A DNA stretch of 64,000 nucleotides from Pyronema omphalodes (lineage: Eukaryota; Ascomycota; Pezizomycetes; Pezizales; Pyronemataceae): contig JAJJXM010000006.1 of assembly GCA_024516155.1 (NCBI GenBank), forward strand, positions 124,001 to 188,000, in the 5' to 3' direction. A program made the translations under genes and the position numbers. The stretch's first letter is position 1. Every line of letters begins with the position of its first letter. The notes beneath the pieces were generated by a model. The model was not told the DNA's origin and did not search any database. It saw nothing but the letters and a program-made list of their open reading frames with translations. Positions 1-12,300 of this stretch are shown in pieces.

Positions 1-1
1 A

Positions 2-1599
2 TTACTGGCCGGGAAATCTTTGGATGAATATGGCGAGGATACAAATTCTGGACCGGCTTATACCTTTGGAGACTCTGGTTCTGCTTGGAGACTAAAGCGT
101 CTAGCGAGACTTTATGAACAGGCGAATGAAAAAGGAATCACGGTTGAGGAAGCGGCTTTGCAGCAGTATGGAGATCTTAGGCTTTTTGATGAGGCGAGAG
201 AAGAGGAAATGGAAATGGAGAGAAGGGAGATGTATGGAACTGATAGAAAGGATGTAAAAACGAGACCCACGGGTGATCTTTATGAGCAGAGGATGAGGGA
301 GCAAAGAGATATTGAAGAAAGGCAGGAGCAGCGAAGGGCTCAGGCAGCGAGAGATGCACCAATGCCAGCGCAGGTGGTGCAGGCGGATGTTAAAGTGTTC
401 GACCAGACGACGTTGAATAGGATGCAGGCGGCGTTGATGAAAGCCCAGCTAAGAGGGGACCCGAATGCAGGTAAAATGCAGGAGGAGTATGATAAGGCGA
501 TTGAAGCCGCCAGACAGGCTGCGAAGAATAATGATATGGTAGTTTTATCAGCCATGGATAATAGGCAGCTCGCTGGTTTGGGTGGTAGGGTTGGAAGAGA
601 GGTTGTTGCGGGGAAGAAAGGAAAGATGGTGGAGAATGAAAACATGACTCTCGAAGATATGTTAAGAGAGGAGAAGATTACTCGAGGACAAGGAGCCGGA
701 AGACAGATGGCAGAACGAATTTCAAGAGATGCCAAGTTCGATGTTTGTTTCCCTTTTCCCCTTTATTACTCACTTCGAAATGCTAACAACACCAGGATAA
801 TCTCGACTACATGGACGAAAATGCCAACAAGCTTGCCCAGCGTATCCAGAAAAACGAGATCGACATCAAAAACATGGCCATTAACGAATTCAAAAAGGTC
901 CAAAAGGCACTCGACAGCTGTCCTTTATGTCAACAGGACTCGAAACCACCTCTTGCACCAGTTATCTCCCTCGGCACTCGTGTCTTCCTCTCTCTCCCCA
1001 CAGAACCAGAACTTACTCCCCACGGCGCTATGATAGTCCCCATCCAGCACCGTACCAACATGCTAGAATGCGATGACGATGAATGGGAAGAAGTCCGCAA
1101 CTTCATGAAGTCACTTGTCCGGATGTATTCCGCTCTTAATCTAGATGTGATCTTCTACGAAAATGCAGCCGCTCCACACCGTCGGAAACATGCTTCTATT
1201 GTTGCTGTCCCATTACCAATGGATTTAGGAGAGGTTGCACCGGCTTATTTTAAAGAGGCGATTTTGGAGGCAGATGAACAGTGGTCTCAGCATAGGCCGA
1301 TTATTGATACGCTGAAGTCACCGCATGGGAAAAATGCATTCAGGAAAAGCTTGGTAAAGGAAAGTCCGTATTTCCATGTGTGGTTTACTATTGATGGAGG
1401 AATGGGACATATTGTGGAGGATGAGGGGAAATGGCCAAAGGGGGATCTGTTTGCGAGGGAACTTTTAGGAGGTATGTTGGATGTTGAGCCGCAGGTGATT
1501 AAGAAGCAGGGAAGATGGAGGGGAGGGAGAGATCCGAGGGAGGCAGACTTCAAGAAAAAGTGGGACCAATGGGATTGGACGAAGGTTTTGTACGGATAG
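2..1599 (+). CDS. cwf19: CWF19-like pre-mRNA splicing factor, 3' part of gene
   Basis: The reading frame is open from the first bases, so the N-terminus lies outside the window. Exons are 2..742 and 796..1599. The 53-nt intron 743..795 has a GTTTGT donor, a GCTAAC branch point and a CCAG acceptor, and joins AKFD to NLDYMDEN in frame. The first exon is charged and probably coiled (many E, R, Q). The second carries the two CwfJ C-terminal domains: a CPLC zinc-type start, the HIT-like stretch HGAMIVPIQHR, then ESPYFHVWF and a conserved end WDQWDWTKVLYG. In the family (S. pombe Cwf19, human CWF19L2, yeast Drn1) these proteins associate with late spliceosomes and help lariat-intron turnover with the debranching enzyme, in the nucleus. 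Family assignment rests on domain order and motifs. Paralogue choice between CWF19L1 and L2 types is inferred from the charged N-terminal region. Confidence 0.87.
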
Positions 1600-4500
1600 T
1601 TGTAATACCGGAGAAAGGGTGGGAAATAGAGGATAATATTATGTAGGAATTAGGATGTCAATCATGAGCTATCAATCATTAATTCTCAAATCAATGGGTT
1701 ACTCTCAGGGGCTTATCCGAAAAAACCTGCATAGCCGTCAAACCGAATTTGAAGCCAGATTAAGAATTCCTGGATGAACGAAGTCGGAAGATATTGAGAG
1801 AGAAATTATTCAACTGGGGTTGATGCGAGTACCCCAGAGTGTTAGTGGGGACGCTGCTTCGGCGTCGATCTGGTTATTAGAACTCGCAGTAAGCCATGGT
1901 CAAGGTCCTCGGAAACCATACTATGTTGGATATACCGAGCATACTTTCCTATTCTAACTCCTTCACCATCCACGCCAAAGAAAAATTAAATTGCTTCATG
2001 ATAGATAAAAGGGTATGTATTCACGCTGGCATCAGTTTGTTATACATTTATTTAATCACTGCAAAATCAGAAACGAATAGGGCGTTTGTATGTACAATAG
2101 AGAAATGGTTTACATGCCGTGGTCGGCATTACAGGTATATGATATTTGAACGTCAGATTTCCGTTAAAGTACAATCCTTTCCACGGCATCACATTCTTCT
2201 TTCCTCCTCTTGTTCTCGAAGCTACTGCCCTTTCGGCCTGGTCAACGGATTTTTGCGTGGCGGATGTTCCGGAAATGTATGTTTCGCAATATCTTGAACT
2301 CTAGGTGATTTTCCTGTATTCGTGTCCTTTAACATTGTTTCCTAGGATTGTTCATGGCTTTCCTGCTTACCTTGTTGGAGACAAAGAAAACTTTGTTGTT
2401 ACAGAAATGGTGCATTGCGCCGGAATCGAGTAACCATGTAGTTGAATCAGAAAAGGAGGCATTGGAAGCTGTTAAGACATCTGCTGTTAAGGAGGTTCTT
2501 GACGAATCTGGTCAAATACCCGTGTCGGTATTGTCGAGTTCGGCTATCGCTGCGACGCTGCCTGAGAGCGAAGCTTATATCTCCGACGACACCGCAGCGG
2601 TTGCCTTCTTCATTTTGCATTCGGTGGAGAGGTGGCCTTTCCTGGTACAGTAGTGACACTCGATGTCGTTGTTGGTCTTTGCTGACTTTCTCTGTCTCTG
2701 ATTGCTGGACCCAGAAGGAGCACCTCTTTTATTGTTGTTTTTAACCGAGTAACAATCTTTGGTGTCATGAGATGTCCTTTTGCATAAGTCGCACCACTTA
2801 GCTGTGGCATGGTGGGCTTCTCCAGATGTTTGTGCTGGTAGACGGTATTTATATCTGTTGAAGAAACGGAAACTTAGCAGGTTGAACTTTGAACTGATGT
2901 CGTCGTAAGCAATAAGGGGGAGAACTTACTACTGCTGACATGCGGCTATTCGAGTGATCCCACATGTACCGAACATGCCGGCCTCAACGGCTCACACCTT
3001 CTTATGCCGCGTCCTATCCAAACTTGAGCCATCCCTTATCATAATCTATATACTGCAAGTCTACAGAACTTATAAAATCACACCCCCTATTATTTTCCGC
3101 CCCATAATAAGCCCCATCAGAGCCGCACTAAGCGCAGGGCGATTTCAACCCTTGCAACATAAATACAGCCTGCTGTCTATACAGATAACTCCGAGTGTGC
3201 CTGGTGTAGTGGCTTATACAACTTGAAGTGGTGAGGAAAGCGTGTCTGCGAACCCCGGTTCGAGTCCGCTCATCTGACTTGGTCGGATGATGCTGTGAGG
3301 CCTTACCAGTGCGATGCTCGGCTTTTTAATGTTTTTGTCAAGTGAGATGCTCATTATATTTTATTTTCTCAGATTAATATCATGTTCCAAGCGAAGGAAG
3401 GATTTGTATCGAGAGTCAACGGGGGTTGTAATTGAACACCCAGGGCCTGAATGCTCGTGTTAAGAGACTCATCATCAGAATGGCAGCAACACAGTACCAA
3501 ACCTTCATTATCACTCTTCCGCAGCAAAGCCACTAATATAAAAGCAGTTTATATGCTCACAGAAGGTCCATGCCATAATTTGAAATGCATATCTCCTCTC
3601 CATCCCCTGGTAATTGGAAATTCAGATTACGACCCGGAGCTCAACCCAACATCTTAAGCTTCGATTATATACCTCCTCACCTCCCAGTCAACGCAAGCCA
3701 TGATCACCTAGATGACTAGAATTACACAGTATAACAAATGGTCATTTTTCTTATCGTAGGTTTTTGGCTCAATGTGGACTCTGGACTCTTTGTGTCTAGT
3801 GATATAGGTGTTGCTGGTCGAATACGTCTTGGCTTCAAATGCTTTCTACATACCGGGATGTTCTACCAGACCTTTCTGCCTTGGATATTACAATATGGAC
3901 CATAGGTATCATTTATTTGTATAGGATGTGGCAGATCAAACTATGATGGCGTCTGCATCATTATTGAGCTTTAAGTGATGATTTGAATTATGAAGTATTA
4001 CTGCTGTTGAATTCGTGATATCGTGGTCAATATCTGTGACGAAATCCTTTGACAACATGAGCTTGGAGGCCTTAAACTTTGTTTTTGGTTTACGATTAAG
4101 TATATATATATAGCTATTGCTTATTGCGGCATTGCTTGTATGGCTAAATACTATACCATACCATACCAGACAATAGATATATACATATACATAATCTAGT
4201 TACTGTAAATGAAGACGAGGGGTAGAGATTGATAGAGATACTGAATGTTTTGGAATCTCAAGGTTTAAATATCTCAGATTCTGGGATCTCAGGCCATAAA
4301 AGAAAAACAAAGTCTTACAAAAATCACTTGGTCTAATTTCCAAACGCGTAGGAATTTAAAAGTAAAGGAAGTTGAGGTTAAAAGTTAAAAGTTACAATTT
4401 ATATACAATTTACATACAAAGTTGTATTTTGATTCCCCCAACCCCGCCCCCACATTAGCGCTTATCAAAGTCAAAATCCCGAAGAAAGATGCATTCTAGT

Positions 4501-5357
4501 GGGGGAAGAAGCATTCTTATTCATCAGTATATTTAATTCCTGCAATTCATTAGAATCATCTAAGCAAAACACCTCAAGCCGTAGTAAAAAACCGCCGGTT
4601 ACGAGTGACCGTCAGTGACGCTAGTCGTGGTCACCCACGATCACCCACGGTCCGTCCCGTCCATGGTGCCTCCAGGACGGGACCGGACGGACCGTGCCGA
4701 ACTCTGTCATCACACCATCCAAAAACATCCATAAAATTCCAACCCCGCAGCATAAACCTATTACCATCACCTGCAAACCGCACCGCCTCAAAATCTCAAC
4801 GTTATCCCAATCACCATTTTCAATATTCCCCAAATCCTTCAAGTTTCAACAAAAAAAAATTCTCAATTGAATCTTATCTCCTTATTTATTTATTTATAGA
4901 TTTATTCGTTAAACCATACGCTAACCAAGTTCCAAAAGATCCATTCAGGAAAAAAAACAAAAACTGAATCTTGGGTCATAATCCATGCACATTACCCAGA
5001 ACTCAGGAGTAACCTTTATTCATGATGTATCCTTCAGATTCCTCAAAACCTTCTATAGCGTACTATAGTGGTATCTTAAATTTTCCATCGCTACTTACTG
5101 CTACTTGTTGGGTGATTTATCTGCCACTATGCTTCTGCTGATATGTTGACTATAACTCATCAATAATCATGCCGATCATATAATATCACTCGTGTGATTG
5201 GATAAAGCTTGTGGTGTCGTAATTTTTGTAATTTTTAAGTCGGAGTACAGATTACTATTGGCGTGCTATTGGCTCGTAAGAACAATTTCTTGGTCTGTGA
5301 TTATCCGGAATCTGTAAGCATAACAGAAATATCGAACTTCATGGTATCCTACAACTA
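1600..5357. other. intergenic, no recognisable gene
   Basis: There is no coding region I can support in these 3.7 kb. The longest open frames (for example 2348..2653 on plus, 101 codons) have no recognisable domain and no convincing splice partners. The region holds AT-rich stretches, a short TATACC-type simple repeat near 4150, and a CACCCACG/GGACGG-rich patch at 4625-4700. A tRNA-like A box/B box pair lies at 3190-3270, but it does not fold as a tRNA. Confidence 0.6.
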
Positions 5358-5365
5358 ACCCGAGT
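5358..5365. repeat. target site duplication, left (hAT-type element)
   Basis: The octamer ACCCGAGT lies directly before the CAGACCTCCC terminus of the element. The same octamer lies directly after its other terminus at 6140..6147. An 8-bp duplication is the signature of hAT-superfamily transposition. Confidence 0.85.
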
Positions 5366-6139
5366 CAGACCTCCCAATCGTACAAACCAGTTTAAAATGA
5401 CGGCCAAAACGGACTGTACGGACTGTTGGAATATGAGAACTGTACGACGACCCAGTTCAGTTTACTGTCAGTAATATAAACTGGTTAAACTGCGAAAACC
5501 AGTTAACTGAATGCAAGGCTTGGCAAACCAGGTGAACTGTTTAAAACTGCGAAAATTGGTTTGTCCGGAGGAACTGGTTTATGAAGGGGCAATAAATATT
5601 ATTCAGTGCATACCTAACAAAATTCTATTCTAATTGGGTCGCCAAAAATCACAACTGACGCCCACAATTTAAGCTCTTGAGCCCCTCAGTGGCTTCTAGA
5701 GTGTCTGCCTGCATTGAATCGCGGTGCGATATAATGATCTGCTTACATTTGGAAAATAGCAGCTCATACTTGGCAGTCATCGTGGGAACCGAGAGCATGT
5801 TCACCGCTATTTTGTAAAAGTTGGGAAATCTGGTTATCAGAAGCTGGTGAAATGAGGAGGGTTGAGATACTGGTATGCATAGCCATCGGTGGGTTCAAAC
5901 GAAGTTGAATGCATTATTTATTCGTGCATGCACTGGTTCCCGATGCGGTTTAACTGGTTTGTATTTATCGAGTCCGTTTAATCAGTGTACTGCAGTTACC
6001 TGGTTCTATGGACCCCTCAAAACTGAACCAACTGTGTATCTGGGGCATCAAAACTGCACCAACTAACTGTGAATTGTCAGTTCAGTTTACCTGGTTTACA
6101 ATTTTACCCGGTAAACTGGCTATACGGTTGGGAGGTCTG
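5366..6139. mobile_element. non-autonomous hAT-type transposon (MITE-like), 774 bp
   Basis: The two ends are inverted repeats of about 29 bp. They share CAGACCTCCCAA, then CGTA, then CCAGTTTA, with two substitutions and a one-base indel region between the ends. Perfect 8-bp duplications flank both ends. The interior is packed with subterminal copies of AACTGG/CCAGTT motifs in both orientations (for example around 5480-5580 and 6060-6120), as expected for hAT transposase binding sites. No reading frame above 63 codons exists inside, so the element cannot encode its own transposase and would depend on an autonomous relative elsewhere. The seven or eight differences in the termini suggest it is not brand new, but the intact duplication says it is not ancient. 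The superfamily call rests on duplication length and the CAG terminus. Confidence 0.85.
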
Positions 6140-6147
6140 ACCCGAGT
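6140..6147. repeat. target site duplication, right (hAT-type element)
   Basis: ACCCGAGT directly follows the GGAGGTCTG terminus and matches 5358..5365 exactly. Confidence 0.85.
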
Positions 6148-7292
6148 GACAGATACGATCCCCCCTACAATCCCTAGTTGATATTACAAAAGTGCAATGT
6201 GATATGTAGTTATGAGTAGTTTCTGATTGGTGGTATTTGTGATTTGTGTAGTATATTGTTATATATATATATCGATATATCAGGAGGAGTTATATTGCGG
6301 CTTGTAAGATGGATTCAAATGTCATAGTAAGTGGCATCGTGAACACGAGTGGATTTTTCATGTAGCTAAGAAATTGCGTTGAAGTCATCGGGTCTCGGTG
6401 GTGTTGCTTAGGTTGTTTAGGTTGCTTACGTCGCTTACGTCGCTGCTGTTGATGGGTTTTTTATATAGACGCAGCTTGGCGATGTTTGTAGGTTGGTGCG
6501 GGATATCGTATATGTAGATTGACGGTTGTTTATTTTGGTGATATAGACGTTGTATATCATACGTCATAGGTTGATGTTTCGTTATTCGCTACATATTCGC
6601 TATTCACTATTCACTATTCGCTATTCATGGGGCTCACAATGTAATCATGATACTTCAATCCAATCCATTCAATCCATTCCATTCCATTCCTTTTTCCTCT
6701 ATAAATACCCCATTCCATACCTTATCCACTCCACTCCTCTCCCCTCGAAAAAAAACAATCAAACAGCAAAGCAACTACGCTAACCCATCATAGAAATAAC
6801 AATATTGTGCAAGAAAAAAAGACGCAAGCCAGCGACTAGGTGGGTATACTTAAATATCCAACATCCAACCTAACATCCAACCAAACAAAAGAAAAAACGA
6901 AAAAAAAAACCAAAAATGAAAAAAACGAAACAAAAATGATAGTTCCCGCGTACAACGCATTACCATCCTGCTTATCCCCGGTTTTAAATATGCCAGCAAA
7001 AGGAATAAAAAAAACAAGAAAAGAAGAAAAGAAGAAACAAATTTTTCATATGAAGAGAAGGGGGAAACAGGAAAGAATGTAAAGAATTGATTCCATTCAT
7101 CCACATCCACATCCACGAAGACGGGATAGAGCTGAGACCTCGTTATTTTTCTCCAGGAACAGCGAGAAAGAAAAGAAAAGAAAACTTGTAGTTGAGAGGA
7201 ATACCACCCCCATCCCATATCCCACATCAGTCCTGCACTGTCAATCGACCCCCTCCCTCTTCCCCTCCATCCATCCCTCCATCCACCCATTC
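6148..7292. other. intergenic with short simple repeats; 3' flank of the kelch gene
   Basis: No gene is recognised. There is a TA-rich dinucleotide tract near 6255-6280. A decamer-like array of ATTCGCT/ATTCACT lies at about 6580-6626, and an AATCCATTC/ATTCC array at 6656-6690. The purine-rich or A-rich stretch 6880-7080 produces spurious open frames on both strands. This interval also contains the probable 3' UTR of the minus-strand kelch gene, which ends at 7293. Confidence 0.55.
6580..6690. repeat. pentamer/decamer simple repeats
   Basis: The array starts with repeats of the form CTATTCRCTATTC between about 6585 and 6626, followed by AATCCATT and ATTCC repeats at 6656-6690. It is low-complexity DNA with no coding potential. 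Confidence 0.7.
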
Positions 7293-9371
7293 CTAATTCT
7301 TCAAATTCAACCAACTCAAATTATCGACCCCCTGATGCGCATCACTCGGGGGGCCACTCTCATACCTACTCCAAATCCTACTATCATAAACCGAGCTAGC
7401 CACAGTTCCCCTATTATTCCTTTCCGTCCCATCCAAATTACTCCACGCATGTTTTTCCTGCATCTCACTCCCATACAAATCCGAGTCACCTGCTGACGCA
7501 AGACTCACATCCGAATTTCTTCTCTCATGAAGTCCCGGATCAGGAAGAATAAGCCCATTACTACCAGTCCGTTGAACCGATACCACACCCATTGTACCAG
7601 CAGCAGCACCACCACCACCGCCGGTATGATACCCATACCCCGAGATCCTGTTGGTATCGCTGGAATACACGGAGCTTCCCCGCGTCACGACTCTTTGCGG
7701 GGCCGCCAGGTTCGTGGCGGTATTTGAGGTTCCTGAGAAGTATTTCGACCAGCCACTTCCTCTATTTTCCGTCGCAGTGGCCGGGGGGGCCGCAGAACCA
7801 GAACCAGACCCAACGCCAGAGCCAGAGCTAGAAACAACACCATTACCAGGCCTTACAAGCGGCAATGGTTGATGACTAACAATCACCCCCTGACCACCGA
7901 CTCGTTGGATCTGTGGGCCACGCTGTGATGCGGCCCGCTGGATATTAAGCCAGCTGTCGTTAAGGTTTGTGTATGGTGACGAGGCCGAAGAATCCGAGGA
8001 GTCCTTACCATGTGGCTGGGGATAAGGATAGGGATAGGTATTAGACACCCCAGTTTCCTTCATAAAGGAAGTACCACGATCTTGGAAGGAGAGACGATCA
8101 TTTTTATTTCCCATGATTTTTGCTTTTAGGGAAGAGGGGGTACGTTGTGGTACTCCACCTCCTCCTGCTCCTACTCGTTGCTTCCGTTTTTTTAGGTACC
8201 AGAGACAAAATGCTAGGAGAAGGATAAAAAGAAGGATACACCCAAGGATTAGGAAAAGCGATTGGATGGTGTTTAGGGAGTGTTTTTTGGGGGGTTCTGG
8301 GGCGGGGTTGGGGGTTGTGATGGTGGGATCGGAGGGAGCTATGCGCGGAGAGGATTCAGAGGGGTTGAAGATAGAGGATGCGGGGACCCAGGAGTTGGTT
8401 CGTGCATTGAAGAAGAGGAGGGGTGAGGCGTCGTCTCCACCGGAGATTATCACCATGTCACCGTCATAGGCGAGGGCTGTGTCAGTGCGGGTTGATGTTG
8501 GGGCGAGGGTTCCGTTGTAGACGGGCCAGTTTGAGGCGGTTAGTTGATTTTGAGTGGAGATAGGAGCGGAGGCGGCATTTGCGGGGGTGTCTTGTGGGCG
8601 ACGTCGACGGAGTTTGGAGGGTTTGGTCGGTTCCTTAATTTGGATTAAGTCCACAGTGGCAGGTGAAACACTCATGTCGTACATTATCAACCGACGAGAA
8701 CCGTCGTCTCCATCCATGGTAGATGCCCAGGCTTGTCCTCGGTTCTTCATGCCGTGGGATAGCTTTGCGGTCAAGGTTGTCCATCCTGCGGTTGTGGTGT
8801 AGGTATTCAGCTCTGTATTTGCTCCGTTTCCTCCTACGACTAAAGCACCGTTTTGGTCCCAGGGTAAGACGATAGGTGCTAATAAAGCATTCTTTGCCGG
8901 CATAGCGAGAATTTCATGAGGCGCTGCAGTTTGGATCAGAAAAGTGTTTGCGGAGGGAATATCCACAGCAGGGAATGCCGTTCCTGCAAACACAATCAGA
9001 CGCTGAGTCGATTCCAGAAATGCCGCTCCATGGTTGGTGATGTTAAAAGTAACCGGGTCAGGTAGCTGTACGGTTTCCCATTTATTGGCGCTAAAAATCC
9101 ATCGTTGTAATCCTTTAAATCCTTTTTCAATGGTTGCGTCGGGGTGGTCACTGGATCCTCCTACGATATACAATGATTCATCTGCAGTGTTGCGGTGCGC
9201 AATAACACATGCAGCGCCACGGGTTCCTACACCATGAGGGAGTGTTTGCCATTCGGATCCGTTCTTCAACTCCAGCGATTGAAAGGCGGATTCGGAAAAT
9301 GTATAAAGAGTGTTGTTTCTAATCGCAGAGCAGTGAGTGCCTAATGGCACCTTGGGCTTTGGTACTGTCAT
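7293..9371 (-). CDS. kelch-like single-pass membrane protein, 692 aa
   Basis: One uninterrupted frame. Residues 1-330 look like a galactose-oxidase/kelch-type beta-propeller, with repeated YIVGGSS, RLIVFAGTAF, GALVVGGNG and MVIISGGDD blades. These are followed by a Ser/Pro-rich stalk (330-365), one strong membrane segment at about 370-393 (SLFLILGCILLFILLLAFCLWYL), a KKRKQR stop-transfer motif, and a 300-residue Ser/Gly-rich tail. Fungal proteins with this plan are usually secreted-domain receptors or wall-associated proteins with a cytoplasmic tail. No ligand can be named. The chosen ATG gives no signal peptide, which clashes with this topology. The ATG also sits in a sequence that reads like an intron end (CTAAC then ATGACAG), so a 5' exon with the signal peptide may be missing. 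I did not find one. Confident as a gene, unsure of its 5' end. Confidence 0.82.
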   Translation of the reverse strand: MTVPKPKVPLGTHCSAIRNNTLYTFSESAFQSLELKNGSEWQTLPHGVGTRGAACVIAHRNTADESLYIVGGSSDHPDATIEKGFKGLQRWIFSANKWETVQLPDPVTFNITNHGAAFLESTQRLIVFAGTAFPAVDIPSANTFLIQTAAPHEILAMPAKNALLAPIVLPWDQNGALVVGGNGANTELNTYTTTAGWTTLTAKLSHGMKNRGQAWASTMDGDDGSRRLIMYDMSVSPATVDLIQIKEPTKPSKLRRRRPQDTPANAASAPISTQNQLTASNWPVYNGTLAPTSTRTDTALAYDGDMVIISGGDDASPLLFFNARTNSWVPASSIFNPSESSPRIAPSDPTITTPNPAPEPPKKHSLNTIQSLFLILGCILLFILLLAFCLWYLKKRKQRVGAGGGGVPQRTPSSLKAKIMGNKNDRLSFQDRGTSFMKETGVSNTYPYPYPQPHGKDSSDSSASSPYTNLNDSWLNIQRAASQRGPQIQRVGGQGVIVSHQPLPLVRPGNGVVSSSGSGVGSGSGSAAPPATATENRGSGWSKYFSGTSNTATNLAAPQRVVTRGSSVYSSDTNRISGYGYHTGGGGGAAAGTMGVVSVQRTGSNGLILPDPGLHERRNSDVSLASAGDSDLYGSEMQEKHAWSNLDGTERNNRGTVASSVYDSRIWSRYESGPPSDAHQGVDNLSWLNLKN

Positions 9372-12300
9372 AAGGATTGTTAGGGCCTTCTGAAGGGCTG
9401 AACTATGTTAGAAAAATATGTAGCTTCTTTGTACAGGCGTTTCTTCCTGTGTCTGATATCCTATTTCAAAGAATATCGATATTTTGCGAGTGACTGAGTT
9501 GAAAAGGGGCGTAATATTCGAGGAGCCTGTCTCTCGATGATGGCATGCGCTCCTTGGTGGGGTTGATAAAGAATGGTTTTTCGTGTAGTATAAATCCAAT
9601 CCACACACGAGGTAGATATCTGTAGAGAACGTAGCCGAGGATATATATATCGATCGTTTCGTTTTTCGAGGTTTGTTTTACAGTATTTTCATTTCCATAA
9701 ACCCGTTTTGAAAAATCTCAAATCGCTAGTCAGCTTTAAGTAGTATTTATTCAATGACTACTTACAAAAATATGAAGAACACAGCTATCCAAATAAACCT
9801 TTTATCGCAGTTTCCAAGGTGGGGAATGGCCAAAGAATGGTGAAGAAGCAAAAAACCGAGTATCCAGAGTGAACAGCACAGGAGAAAGGCAGGACACGGG
9901 GTTATGGAATATCAGTCGCTGAATTCCGGTGGACAGGAAAATGCTGGGATCTCAAAAGAGGGGGGGTACAGCGGGTGTCGAGGATTGAGTGTTCTGACTC
10001 CGGCTGGCTGACTGGCAGTACAAAACACACTTTTTGCTCCAACCAAAAATACTGTCTTTACGGCAGTACAGGCAAGATGGGGAAATATGGGTATCGTCCA
10101 AAGGTATCTCCGTCCGTCGAGATAAAAAACTGTCCGAGAGAAACTCGCTCAACTATGGGTGAGTGCTCGCGGGGAAAAAGAAGGGGGACCACTGGTGATC
10201 CGACTCAGACTCGAATAAAAGGCGATAAATTGCGGCAGGTGAGTGCGCGACGGATTCCCAGGCCGGCTTGTTCAGTTGTGAGGCAAAGAAAGAAGGTGAG
10301 GAGTGTAGTTCGACTACACACACAATAACCACTGACACAGACAAGTGGGGGGGAGGGGGGGAAGTACAAAACAGCACAGCAGCACAGCAGCAGTAACTCG
10401 TACAAAATAATGTCCGGGGCGGTGGTGGGAGGTTGCCTGCCCCTGACGTTTGGAGGTTGCACTCTATTCAGTACCTGCATCGCGCTAACAAACATCTGAG
10501 ACAGCAGCGTCACGAAGTCTCCTTCCGCTTCAGTCCGTCGCGATGGGCTGGGCGACGAGTCAGGCCGAACAGCGAGCGAACAGCGAGCAAACAGCTTTCA
10601 GCATAAAACCATCGCGAGCGGCAGAGGAAGACGGAATTCATATACGTAGCAACGCCGAATTGGCAGAGTTGTCTTCTCGGCCGGAAATGAAAATGTATAT
10701 GTACAAGTGAATAGGTACATAGAGATGCATATGACTGCTGAAGCCGAAAGCGTCGAGAAAGCGAGAAAGCATAAAGTTTTGCCATGCCAATCGCATTCTT
10801 CTGTACCGCCCACCCCGCCAACCCCTCCCTCCCCCCTCCCTTCCTCCCCACCCCCGAGCCATGATGTACTAAAATTTTCGCGTCGCGCATCGGAAACAAC
10901 GAGAGCCAACCAATTCTCTCCTCCGAGTCCACGCTCTCCAGAAGTCGAACGTCGAGGCAGTCTTCGTCGGTGTGCGCAGTAAGTTATGTAATCGATGTCC
11001 ATTTCCGGTAATTTTGTTCTGTGAGATCCATCCCTTTCCTGCACGCACACGCTGTACTCCTACAGAAGCAAGCGACATCCCCAAAATAAAAGTGACGGAT
11101 CGGTCGTACAGCAGAAAACGAAAGCGTCGCAACCAAGAGTCGTGTTTGTTTCGTCAAAGCCTGGGCACAAAATATTTCTGGCGTTTCTGTGTTTCCGTAC
11201 CCCACGATCTCTTGCTGGTTTGGCGCCGTCAACCGACTGGTGCTGCCGACGAAGGAAGCTTCGAACGCTCCACTCAGTTACCAGGACAAGGGTTGTGATA
11301 TTATGCTTCATCGATGTCACCACATTTCCCTATCCTGTCGATTGAGAAGTAAAGGAAGGCAGAAAATAGAGAGAAATTGCTGTTTGGATCACAGGACGCT
11401 CATTGTTGGGGCTGGGAGTGTTTCCCTCCCGGGGAGAGCAGCCTAAGGCATCTCTTGAGTAGCGCCGAAGCGAAGCAGTTGATTATGAAGGGGTGTCCGT
11501 CCGGTCTCGGCTGGCATTGTCGAATTTCGTCTTACCCTGTCATCGTCTCAAGGCTACCCGAGTCTGTTAGCAATTATGCGCTTTGTTTAGAGTTTATTAC
11601 TTTTGATTTTGCATGCCCTGACAAAGTTGCCATGGTTTGCACAGCTCGAGTGGTACGGACTACGGGCATTTATTCCCTACTTCTCCATTTAAGCTCCCTA
11701 CAAGCTCCGAGTTACGGTCATGGACGTAAGGCAGTAAATGGCAACATGCAATCACCCACTTTAAAATCATATCCCCGACGGCGCATCCTGATCCCGATTT
11801 TCGCATTTGGGTGAAAGTGAGTGAACCACAGATAGGCATTCTAGACACGTGAGCACCAGATTTACCCAGAAAAAGCACGTAAAGCACGTGCACATGCGGT
11901 TTCACAGTGGACCGCCGAATGTTTCTGAGTAGGTGACGAGTTAAGCTAAAACATCCTTCGTCATTTGGTACCTGTAAGTGCACAGTGCAAAGGCTCGCTG
12001 ATCAGATGGGAGTACTTTCCAACGGCATGAGGTCCGTGTAGAATCGCAAATTGATGACGCAGATGCCAAGCGTTCACAACACCCGCGTAGATTTTCCAAG
12101 GGAACTTCCGAGCTGCAGCCACACCATGCAACATTTTAGGAAGATACCATAATGCACTGTCATGTCGTCCAGACCTTTCTGAATCTCACGCGATATCGAG
12201 AGGAAGCATGTCACGTGATATGGCGCCCATGACATCTTGTGACAACCTGTGTGATAATCTGTGGTTTTAAGGGACTGTATTCCTAGGATTTATACTCTGG

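Noticed and set aside
3190..3270. tRNA-like A box (TGGTGTAGTGG) and B box (GGTTCGAGTCC)
   Set aside because: The T stem has only three pairs and no 7-bp acceptor stem can be formed with either flank. At best a decayed tRNA or SINE head.
4605..4967. 120-codon frame at 4605
   Set aside because: Composition-driven, no domain, ends in an A-rich low-complexity run.
10153..11323. Cluster of 70-150 codon frames on both strands
   Set aside because: Mutually overlapping in several phases with no recognisable features; kept only as a GC-rich island.
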